A program made the position numbers and the translations under genes. From Owenia fusiformis (Eukaryota; Annelida; Polychaeta; Sabellida; Oweniidae): a stretch of 64,000 bases of DNA. Within the stretch, counting starts at the first letter, position 1. The number at the start of each line of letters is the position of its first letter. Location of the stretch: positions 4,041,341-4,105,340 of the forward strand of contig CAIIXF020000008.1 of assembly GCA_903813345.2 (NCBI GenBank). Direction: 5' to 3'. The notes below the pieces were generated by a model. The model was not told where the DNA came from and did not search any database. It was given only the letters and a program-made list of their open reading frames with translations. Shown one piece after another: positions 25,401-37,400 of this stretch.

Positions 25401-28400
25401 TTTGGAAAAAGCTAAGCCGGAAGTGACCTAAATACACTGGACCAAATACCCTAGATAATTCCTGGGGATTCATTCTAAATTTTGGCGAAGATTTAAATTG
25501 GCGAATTTTTCATTTTCGCCAAATTCGCCAAATTAAAGCGGGCGCCAAATTAACCCAATCTACAGTATATCTGCACGCTCGGAGCGGGACGTAAAGCTAT
25601 ATCTGCCCGCTGATGAAAATATAAGTTTTTACAAACCGGCTTTATGTACCCGTAACACGTCCAAGTATGGGATAAATATATATATCCACCATAGCTCAGG
25701 ACAAGAGTCAGTAAGTGTTGAACCAGCTGCTGTAGAAAATACAATATACAGGATACGAATTTGTCCAATAGGTTGAAAATTTGAAATCTTGATTCGTCCA
25801 CATTTTCCCCTTCATTGATTTCCCTAGGAAAAATAGAATGCTGAGACAAGTCAGGGTAAAGAAACTATATCCATGAGAAATTCATTCTAGCAACAATGCT
25901 TAACTTTTTATTTAACGGAGTAAAATACTTTTGAAGTTTTTGTCTAGTATCTGGGTTCATATCTGGGTGCTTTCTGTGTTTGTTTCCACCCAGGCATTCT
26001 TCTGCCGAGAATCGCTCTGTATGTAGGTATTCCATATGCACACAACTTGTGTTCAACTTTGGATGCATATAAAATTGCTCTTCTTTAAAAAAGGGGGGAA
26101 TATTCAGGAATTTTTCAACTTTTTGTAAAGTCTCGGCTGGATTCTTTTTCAACTCCTCTGTTTCAAGTATGAGAATATTCTTACGTGGAAAATAGTTTAA
26201 ATAGTCAAGAAGATCATAAACATATACTCCTCTCCTTATAGCGATGCAAGTTGTATTGATATTTCCATTGGCATCAAATACTTTACTCTCGAAGGAAGCA
26301 TTATTCGCGAATTTTACTTTTGGATTTAAATGCTGAGAGTGCAGAAAAGAAGACATTGCGCGGTCAATGGGATTGCACATTTGAATTAATATTTTCACAT
26401 CAGGCAACATGTTATAAATATGAACAGGGTCAGTTCCTCCAAAATAAGCTGGTGTTTTCTCGAAGGCAATTTCCCAAGGGCCAGTTTCTGGCATTATATC
26501 GATGTACTCCTGGATGCTTTTTGGCTTTTTTTCTGTAATTTTATCAAAAAAATGTATCTCACAATGTCCCGCTCTTGTGAGATTTGGATGATGCGCTAAG
26601 AAAGTTGCGATGGCTTGGGTCCCGCATTTCTGAACGCCAACTATAAGCAAACCAGGCAGCTTCTTCTCCTTTACTACATCACCTTCTCCAAAAAGATGTG
26701 TTGTTGATTTCCCCACCAGTTTCTCTATGTTTTCACGACGTTGGTATATCATTGTTATTGTAGCAAAGCAAATAAACAGTACCAAATATGGTACGATTAA
26801 CTGACATTTATTCAATATTCCCACTTTAAGATTCTGTAATAAGATGGCAAAACTGCTTTTTAATGTTCGTATAAAATGCACCATGTTTGAAAATGAAAAT
26901 CAGATTGTTTATTTAGTGCTCAATTGCTTCCAATTATTGAATCTAATTAACATTTAGCATTTAGTTAAATACTAATGAGTCTCACAATTGGCACTGATTT
27001 ATTAATTTAAAAAGTTATGGGGTGAGTTTAACATTATAACAATAACCCTGAAGTACATGTATTGTTTATAAATTATTTCAAAAATTTAGATAATAATTTA
27101 ATATTTATCTAATAAAGTTCACTAAATTAAATCATTTAATCATTTGAGTCTAGGTAGGCCAAGAAAATGACTTATCTGGTTATTTAGCCTGGAAATTTTA
27201 AACATAACTAGGTGTCAATGTTACTCGCTATCTTATATTCTATCACATATTGCCTCCTCCCCGTAATCCTGTTCTTTTGTTCCTCCATCTCATAGTTGTT
27301 GAAAAAGATAGTGAGAGGGTTAGCTATGCTAGATAAGGGATTCTCCCTATTATATTACTAAGCATAATTTTTTATTGATGGGGCTATTCTTAAGAAATTG
27401 GGCCCAATAATGTCTAGATTTTGGGCCAAAAATTTTATGATTGGGGCCCACATTTTTTCCAAATTCTAAATTGAAAATTGTTGAAAATGATAGCATATTC
27501 AGAAATGGATTGGAACATACTTTTCTTGAGTGACTTGATGTGACACCAAACAAACAAATCAAACAAGTAAAACTGTATTGTAATATAGTTTTTCTTATTT
27601 CATATTTTTAGGTAGAGTTACGTAAAGAAGTACGACAACAAGTTTATCGAGAGGCAAGCCAAATTCCCAATGAATCCCACCCTGAATCTGTAAGTATTGA
27701 ACAAAATGATGTTATATAGAGGGAGGGAGCTGTTGTCCCGGGGCTGTTGTATGGAATTGAATACAAATGGAACTTTCAGAACTTGCCATTAGAATTGGGA
27801 TCTTAACACTTTCTTCAAAGTTTGATATATTGATAGTAAAAAAATAAACATAAACATTGAATATTAGCTAAACATATAAATTCAATAAAGGATCTTTTAT
27901 TCCATTGCATATGATATACAACAATCCATTTTATAAAACAATCCTATTTACAGACACATATCAATCAAAACCGAATAGCATAATGCTTTATATACCTAAG
28001 CACATGTACAGCAAATTGTGTTTTGCATAAATGAACAAACTGTTGTATAGGGGAGCAAGCGATGGTCAAATTCATTAATAAGTAGAGAGATTACATGCAT
28101 TATCCCAAGTGCTTTATATGATTGTATAATAGCATTACATAGCTGCAATATAAAACCAACACTCATTGTATATAATTATCTATTGAGAACGATATACAAC
28201 TCCTGGATACTGTATTTGTCTTTAATTTGGCAAGCATTTTAAATTCGCGAATTTCTGTGAACTGGAAAATTCACCAAATTAAATAGTCGCCAAAATCCCT
28301 GGGTTTTTCGTTCGGTGCATTTTAAAGATATAAGAAAGATACCAAGATGGCCAGGATGTTAAAATTGATAGAAACAACAAGAAATATTGGAGAAATTGTT

Positions 28401-31400
28401 CATCAACAACACTGACTATGAATATTTTGGATTTTGTTAGACAGGAGGATGTCGGGGACACTTGAAAAATCATCCAAAATTAATTGAGTCCTTATTGCTT
28501 AAATCCTTTAATGCAATCAGTTGAATCTTGTGACAACATCATGATATAAACCTGGTCACTAAATACATCCCAATACATCCTCTCTAAACTTTATTATACT
28601 TTGTACACTTACTGGATTAGTTTTGATACTACTTTGTCACATACAGAATGGAAATAACATACCTAAAAGATTTAGTTGGTATTATTTAGGGAGCAAGTCA
28701 AAAGATCGATGTAGCGCAAAAAGCTATCAGTTAAGTCCTTGTAGATATCCCTACCCTCCCCATGTTAACTATATATAGAAAATGATGACACACATGATTT
28801 TTTAACAAAAAATATTCTCACATGATTATTATTTCACAATTGTTTTTATCACGCCACAAATTATTCGCTGTATCAATAACATTGGTCTTGTTTATCCCAA
28901 AACTTTCATCGCATATCTTGTTGTTCAATTTGATATTGAAATTATATTTTCTCTTACTTTTCACATTTTTATTGCTTTAACAATTTGTACTAAATCAGTT
29001 TATTCTCTCAATTATGTGTGACATCATACTTTACACAATTTCATGTACATTTCTTAGTCTACATGTACAGTATAAATCACTGTAAATACCATTATGTGGC
29101 ACCTAATACTCCCTCTTGGGAGTCATAGCCACTAAAACCTGTAAATATGTTACTTTGATTTTGATAAAAAATATATATACTTGTATATACAGGGTAGGTT
29201 AAAAAACAATACCCAAGTTTAAGGATAAATATCATATGTATGATAAAAAAAGGAGGGATTTGATATGGGAATATCACAAGGATGATATTAATATTGACCG
29301 AGGGAAATATCGATATCATCCAAGGGGTATTCCCCATATCATCCTGACAGGTGAATAACGACCTTATACCATGGCCAAGAGCAATATCTACCTCAAAAAC
29401 CATCTCTTTGATGAGAAAACATTAATAAGTTAATTTTGGAAATATTAAACCTGCACATCGCTCCAAAACGCAATATGTTGACATATATTGTTTTTACATT
29501 TTCAAGCTCTAATATAAAGTTTATGTAAATAAAAATTGTTTTTTTCTGCGTAATATCAAAGAACAATCATTTAGTTAAAAAAATAAAAAGGCTAAAGCAG
29601 GATTCGAACCCGGGCCTCCCGCGTGCTCGGCGAGGATTCTACCGCTACACCACCATATTATAATGAATGGAGGAAGTAATTAAACGCTACTTATTTTGAA
29701 TGCTATGATTCGGAAGTGACGTCACGTTCTTCATTTAGAAACCTTTCCAAAATCATATCGCCGGCTCCGATCGAAGCAAATTCAATGGAAAACCTTTGAA
29801 ATGACACATATATCGTAAGTATTTCTACACAAGATTTGCCCCATTTGTTCATCATTCTATAATCTTACATTAAGCTCAAAATGATAAAATTCACCCCCGA
29901 AACAACCCAAGATTGCGTTTCGGAGCGTAGTCCAGCTTTAACGTTACATGTATTTCATATTATAACTGTCCAAACATAAGAATGTTGTTTGAAAATAAGT
30001 AATTTAATAGATGGCGTGAATGTGAAAGAACGAAACGAAGTCTCAAATGATTTCACCGGATGGGATGATATCAGAATTAGCAGGATTATATCGCTTTAAA
30101 GATTAAAATCATTTCCTAACAATATGATACCATTCGATTGAAAAACCAATGTTTTCTTGTGGAGTTAAGGGGTATATTTGACATCAGGGGTGTCTTGAGA
30201 AACCAAAAAATTATTCACTGCAGATTTCCAAATTGTGGAAAATGGAGGGAAATTTGAAAAGAGTTACATTTATACAAGTATAGAAAATACAAAACACAGC
30301 AATAATACTTAAATATTTTAAATTAATTATCAATCATGTATTATAGTAAAACCTGCGTATAGTGAACAATTTTTTGCCAAGAAATTGGGTAATATACTTC
30401 TTAATTCCTATGTGCCCCCCCCCCCCCCCCCCCCCCCAAAAGACTCCCATTTTGAGCATTTTTCCATGTTAATTTCCTCTCAAGATTGAAGGTTTCCATG
30501 TTTAATTCCTCTGAGAATAATCCTCTGAATAATTGACTATACAATCAACTTTGCTAGTGATTTGTTCCAGGCCTCAGCAACTGATTTAACAAATTTAATA
30601 TAATTTTCTGAAGAAAAACTGAATTTTGACTTAAAAAGGGTACTTCCTTAGACATTTTTTCATGTTTTTCCTCTCAGATTGGCCAAGTTCCATGTTTTAT
30701 GCTCAAAGCCAAAATTGACCATGCTGCACATACCTACCCAAATTATTTGGAGCAATAATATTCCTATTTTAAATTATTTTGGTTCCTCTTCCAGGAGTCC
30801 AAGTTCAAAAGCTTTCCTATTTTTTCAGAGGCTGCCATTTTAGTTGTGGAAAATTCACTTTTTGTCAATTCAGTAGCTTTAAAACTGATTTCAGCTGTCC
30901 TTCATTAGAAAAAACCATATCACTGTAAAGAGTAGTGTAATGGGATAATTTTGTAAAAGGATTGGCAAAAATTTATGCTTTTTAATTTTTGCCATTTTAG
31001 CCATCATTCACTATTCTCCTTGCTGACCAATACCATGTGAGCCCAGTACCCATGGTACTATTTATTTATTAATGAATCTGAGCTGAATGAATGAGATGTT
31101 ATATAATATTCTGATGAGAGTCTATAATCACTTAACTATTGAGCTGAATAACTTTCATTGAGTCCTAATAGTCTAATTTGTTGGTAGAATCTAGCTCTAA
31201 TGAAGTAATATACATCAAAGTCGTATCTAAGCAAATCTTTAATAGTTGATTCTGTCTCTTTATTTGGCTGGACTTTATTCTTTCCAACATTAGCCCTTCC
31301 ACTCCCCAAGGTTGCTCCTGTGAAATATTTTGGGAAAAGTTTCTCTAGTGCAAGCAGACTAAGATTGAGTTCCTCTAAAAGGCCTATGAACTGATAGTGC

Positions 31401-34400
31401 TTGGCTATGTTTGCCTTGGCCTGTTGTACTCCTAGGTGTGACAGGGTATTGTTAAGACATATGTCACTCGTGCCACAGAACACTCGCATTATCTCTCGGA
31501 ATGCACCGCAGTAGTTTAAGTTGTCGGGATTGTTCATGATACACTCATCAAATGTCATGTTTTTGCTATGCTCCATATCAAGACACCAAGCTAATCCAGG
31601 ACGACATGTACGCTGTTTGTAATAATACAGAGACACCATGCGTGAGTACGGCTCACGTGCAATATTGTAATATATTGGGTTTGAATAGTTATAGCTGTTA
31701 AAATCCACAAAATAGATATCATGATATCTTACAAAATTTGATTGTTTCATAAAATCATTGATATAAGATAATGTTCGTGCTTCATCTCCTGTGGTTTTTA
31801 TTCCTCCACTAGGTTTATAAACATACTTAAATTTGTTCCTTTTTGCTAATTTATCAAGCAATACCACGTGAGAAGTTGAGCCACATTTAGGTAATCCATT
31901 ATAAAACACCCTAGTGGTATCCAGGGGCAACTTTGGCTTTTTTAACAGCTTCAAATACAGCGACTCCTCAGCAGTTCTTGGTTGAGAGAAAAATCGGGAA
32001 ATGCCAGAACTGTTAAAAACCTTAGCTGCATATGATGTTCCTTGTAGTTTATGCAGTATAACTATCAATACAAGTATTAAAATAAGAACAAGTTTGATAT
32101 GATTACAGCGTAGAATCCGTTTCAAATATTGTTCAATGTGTCTCCTCATGGTAAATGGTAGATTTTAAAGTTAATATTATATATCCTCTCTTTATTCTTG
32201 TTTTATCCTCTTATCGTGCACTGATCCCTCTGAACTATATGCTTGAATTTCCAAATATTATTTTCTCAAGTTAATCTCTATTGAATCACATACATTTGCC
32301 AAAATATGAGGTCTTCCTGCCTTGATTGTATGCATGGTCAATGAATTAAGTAATGTAGGCATACTGTGCAGAGTAATTATCTCGATTGATTTTAAAGGCA
32401 TTTATTGCATGTCACGTCATGTCCTCCTGCAAGCCCTAAGCCCTTAAGGTTTATCACGACTTTCATGTTCGTTTCTTCAATTCAAATGGTATAGATTACC
32501 TACAGTTAAGATAAAGCCAGAAAGAGATAAAGCTTTAGGCTGGCTATATCTATTTAGTCTTATCATTTTTCAATTGATTTACAGATAGTGCCCTTTACAT
32601 TTGGTCCACATAAAGTGTATTATCCCATCAAGTTCATCCACTGGAAAATAAATTTCTTCTTGGCCACTGTCCATTTTGATATGTAACATGCTCAATATTA
32701 TGTTTTTATAAATGAATAAACACAAGGAGCACATGCGTCTCGAACTATACTATGGCACAAATTTTAATACTTGAAAGTGAAACTAGGTCATGATGAGTCT
32801 CATAAAAAAGTATTGAGGCCTCTTGACAAAGATGCTGTTTTTTCTATGCCCTTTTAACTTCATATTCTGTTTGGCTAAAAATTGCACAATGCGCATGATG
32901 GAAACATTTACAGTACATGTGCACAGGTAAGTAAGTACATTGAATTTCACAGGTAAGTATAGATGTCATGCTAGGATGAAAACTATTCAATCGATCAAAA
33001 TAAACTTCAATTTATGAATATAAATACACATTTACTTTTCTCTATAAATAATCAACAACTTTGTTCTGGGCTAAAAGACGATTTATTAATTAAATAATTA
33101 TAATATAAATGCAAACACAATTAATACGAAGATACACACAATAAAATAACAACTATTAACCGCCCAGCAGCCCAGAACATGTTGTCCGATTTCTTTATCA
33201 ATCAATTATTTAACAATCTCTCCGAGAATGAAGATAAAACGGACACTGGTGTCCTTATATAACGCTTATAGCAGTCACTTGTCCAACGACCGAGTAGTTT
33301 AAGTTCCCACTCTTCCATCGAGGCCATTGCCCCACTTGTGCAACCCCCTATTCTGTAACTATGACCACTATAGTCTTTGATACAAAAGCTATCCTTTAAA
33401 GGATCATTAAAACCGTTTTCTAATTGTAAAGAGCGTATAGCATATTTATAATTTGTAATGGTACCATGACGTAATTTACGATCTTCACAATCTGCAATGA
33501 ATAGCATTAATGTGTCTTCAGTTGTTGGTAGATATTTTAGACTGTGGGATTCACAAAACTTTATGAACATTTTTGTCCAATGTTGTATGTCCTCTGAGTG
33601 GATTCTTGAATTCCATTCTTAACTAGTTGTTTGGACTTTTGTTTGAGGAATCTCAATCTTTGGGAAGTGTTTTCTTCTGGAAAAAAATAAAGCTCATCTG
33701 AAGACACATTAAAATTACAATGATTTTAACAATCGACAGATAAACTGATATCATGTAAAAACTACAATTATGACAACAACAGTATAATAACAACATAACT
33801 TATTAATAACACATAACTTAATTACAGCTGTAACATTTTTATGGTATTTTGTTTAGTATAATAAAAACTCCCTTTGAGTCTTGATTGCAATTAATACATT
33901 ACGTCCACCTTAACTGGACTAATGAATGTGAGATTCAGTTTTTCTATTTTGCAAAGATTTTTCAGTTTTTCAAACTGTAGTCTACTTATTGCATCTGCCA
34001 AGTCATTCTTGATTCCTTCGATATGTATTGATTTGCACTGGCATTGAAATTTTGCACTATAATAGAATAGTGATCTAACAAGAGACATGAGATGGATATT
34101 CTTGCAAGCTCCATAATTTATAACTTGTACAACGGCCATATTGTCACATCTGAAAATAACTTTCCGTTGTGCGAGATGTTGTCCCCATGTGGCTAGAGCG
34201 GTTACTATTGCATATAATTCTTTCCAGGCAATAGATTGGCATCTTTCCTTTTCATTAAAAGATCCATACGTGTACTGTTCTTTAAATAATGCTCCAAAGT
34301 GGTCTCCAGATGCGTCGCTATATAGTTGAATTTGATCATTATTAGACCAGGTGTCTTTGTAGAAGAAGCTCACGCCGTTCCATTCAGGTAGATATCTGAG

Positions 34401-37400
34401 CCACCATTTGATATCAGACCTGAATGTTTCGTTCAAAGTCACTTTTTGATTTAAGTGTTTGATATCTTTGGTTATATCGATGATGCGTCGTAAGAACGTT
34501 TTTTCTGCTGGAACTACTCTGCAGATAAAAGTCAGTTTTCCTTGAAGTGACAATATGCTCCGTTTATTCGCTGTTTGAGCGTGTAACCAGTTATTCAATT
34601 CTGCAATGATGTCATTGAGTCGGTCACTTGTAATTCGGCATTCCTCTGCAACTGTGTCATATTCGATGCCTAAAATTTCAATGCAAGTACAAGGCAAAAC
34701 TAGTTTCTTTGCATTAGATTTAAAACCAACGTCCTCGATAGTTTGTAACATAGTGTGTACATTGTTAGTGCAAATGTTAGAGTCCTTCGGTCCGAATGTG
34801 ACGTAATCGTCAAGATAATGTAGACAGTCCGTTACTCCTCTTTCTTTCATTATGAATTCCAAGGCGTTCGCGTAATCGTTGAATAATTTAGGTGAACTAC
34901 GTGCGCCGAATGGCAGAACGTTGTCTAAAAAGTATTGTGTTTCTAAAAGTTTCGTATTTTCGTTTAATACTTCCCATGTTGTTCCGAGTAAGGACCAGTC
35001 CTGCTTACGGACAGCTATAAATTTAAATGCGTCTTCGAGGTCCAACTTGCTGATGAGACATTCGTGTCCATATTTCCTAATTAGATCCACGATGTCGTCA
35101 TGGGTAATATAATGGCATGAATATTCCTCTTTATCAATATAGTCGTTAACTGATTCTCCTGGAGGCCATGACAGATCGTGGATGACCCTAAACTTTTTAG
35201 GGTCCGAATGCTTCTTTTCGTAAGCACCCATTGGAGATCCAACAAAATTATCACAAGGCATATTCAAATATGGACCTAATTTCCTTCCTTTAGAGACTTC
35301 CTTTTCAATGTTATTTTGAACAGCTTCACTATTAATGAGAGATGATTTCCAATTTTTTTGGACATGTGATATCCTAGGTCCTGTATATCCTAGAGAGACG
35401 CCGAATTTTGCGCCATCTATAATCTGTTTTACGTATTTTTTATCTGGGTGGTTTTTTAAACCTTCTTGAAGGACTTCATGATTAAGTGGAAGATGAGCTC
35501 GAAGGTTTTGTACATGCGCATTTAAAACTGGGGGATTCTGATCCACATGCTTTGCATTTGTGGAGTCTGTAACACTTATCTCCAAATTTACATTCCCCTT
35601 GATTGAATTTAAAGCATATCTCCTTTTCCTGATCTTTCTCCAACGTGGATTTCTCTTGAAAAGTGCAATTTGCGACCTTGTGGTTTCCGTGACATCTATG
35701 ACATTTGAGTTGTTGACGGACAGACGTTGCATCAAATGTCGTCACATAGAGCGTTGTATCAATGGTTTGATAATCGAAAGTTTTTTTCTGTGCGAGTTTG
35801 CTTCGAAATATTAATATCGTAAGTGTTCACCGATTTCCATGTAAACTTTTTGTCAGAATCTTGAATCAGACTACGGTAACTTGATAAACAAGTGTATAAA
35901 TCTGGATTGTGTTGAATCAGTATATTCTCAAATACATTCCATGCGCTTAGCCACTGATTAAACGTTGCTAATGTTTTGACTTTTCGGTATTTTTGCTGTT
36001 TTAAATTCCCATCTTCGAATATGAGATTTTGTTCTGGATGATCTACATTATCCGAATACACATTGTCGGCAATAAGGTCGGTCAAGTTGACGTACTCACC
36101 GTTTATGATTGCGTTGATTGTTTTTTTCGCTTAGTGGTAAGTCACACGTTGGCTTAGGTCTATGATTGACACCGGGATTGGCAGAAGTTGGGATGACGGG
36201 TTGGTTTTGACTTTCAGGTGTAGTCGAACCGGTTTTTAAGCGTTCAACGTCACTGGCTAGGCTTTTCATTTCGGCTTGAAGATTTGTTGTTGCGGACGTT
36301 AGTACCTGCATTTGTGAAGACAGTTGTATTATCGCCATTTGCCAGGGTTCCATATTTTCTTTGCCGCCAACAGCTCCTTCGAAAAGTTCTTGTTTTGCAT
36401 CTTGTTCATGTTGGCTATTATCAAATAAGGGTGCGGTTTCCAACGAGGGCGTGTTCGTACATTTTGCCCCTACAGGTCCTGTATGACCCCTCACAGGGTT
36501 TTTGCATGCTGTACATCTACGAATAGTGTTACTGTCTTCATTCATAATGTATATAATCCTTTAGTGTAACGATAAAACGATAAAATCCAAATAATTCAGA
36601 GATAAAATTTCATGACTTGCGTCACTTGATTTTTAAAATTGCACAACATTTTAAAATTGCACAACGCGCATGACGGAAACATTTACAGTACATGTGCACA
36701 GGTAAGTAAGTACATTGAATTTCACAGGTAAGTATAGATGTCATGCTAGGATGAAAACTATTCAATCGATCAAAATAAACTTCAATTTATGAATATAAAT
36801 ACACAAAATAGCTCATCTGTTTTAGTAAATCAATGAAGTATTGAATTCCCTTTAAGTGCTCGTGTACATCAATGAACTAACCAGTGCAATTGTTTGCCAT
36901 GGTTTATTATCCCATCGAACGAAGTTCAGAGGGATATAGGGAACGCCTCCGTCTGTCCGTCCGTACATCCGTCCGTCCGGGCAATAACTCAAATACCGTT
37001 GGCCCGATTTTGTTCATATTTTGTACACATATATCCTATGGGGATAGAAGTTCTGTTTTAAAGCCGATTTTCAAAATGGCTGCTCATTTCAAAATGGCGG
37101 CCATTTTAGTGCCGATTTTACAGTAATTTAGGTGCAATATGTAAAACTGTAATAGCAATATGTTTTAAATGTAAAAAAATTATAAAGGACATTAATAATG
37201 CTACAAATGTAGATATTAAAGAAGCACATGGCAGCCATCTTGAAAAATGGCGGCCTTTACTCGTCATTTTACGATTTTTGCTGTAACTCAAAAAATAGTG
37301 GAGCGATTTTGTTCATATTTGGTATGTGAATACTATAAGCATTGCACACTGTCTAATGACACTTTTGGCAGAAGGCGGCCATTTTGAAAAAAAAATTGAA

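Larger units (their letters stand above)
32877..36805 (-). mobile_element. DIRS-order (Ngaro-like) tyrosine-recombinase retroelement
   Basis: Read on the minus strand the order is gag-like, RT/RNase H, tyrosine recombinase. Nearly identical direct repeats of about 154 bp bound it (32,877-33,030 and 36,653-36,805; I see two differences). Direct rather than inverted terminal repeats, no methyltransferase domain and a tyrosine recombinase point to the Ngaro/PAT branch of DIRS. The split B repeats expected for Ngaro were not found; an inverted pair lies near 33,053-33,081 and 33,160-33,185. The corresponding place in duplication copy 2 (45,549-45,691) has no element, so it inserted after the duplication. 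The reading frames are broken, so this copy is inactive. Confidence 0.85.
28508..36890. repeat. Segmental duplication, copy 1 (contains UST-like gene A)
   Basis: Matches copy 2 (38,028-45,790) in the same orientation in blocks: 28,508-28,885 with 38,028-38,390; 29,960-30,340 with 38,405-38,910; 30,395-32,395 with 42,690-44,775; 32,395-32,876 with 45,260-45,549; and 36,806-36,890 with 45,691-45,790. Between blocks each copy has private DNA. Here the private parts are 28,890-29,955 (tRNA-like pseudogene and a hairpin) and the retroelement 32,877-36,805. Confidence 0.88.

Noticed and set aside
29590-29660. Functional tRNA-Ala(AGC)
   Set aside because: The acceptor stem does not pair, the T stem has a mismatch, and the body resembles tRNA-Gly; called a pseudogene or SINE head instead.
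33891-35735. Retrovirus or LTR retrotransposon pol
   Set aside because: No protease or DDE integrase; the LDD-type RT, adjacent tyrosine recombinase and short direct repeats fit a DIRS-order element.
36884-37126. 80-codon frame with YPIERSSEGYRERLRLSVR
   Set aside because: It reads through CCGTCTGTCCGTCCG simple sequence and the 147-bp repeat; such translations recur in invertebrate repeats and show no domain.
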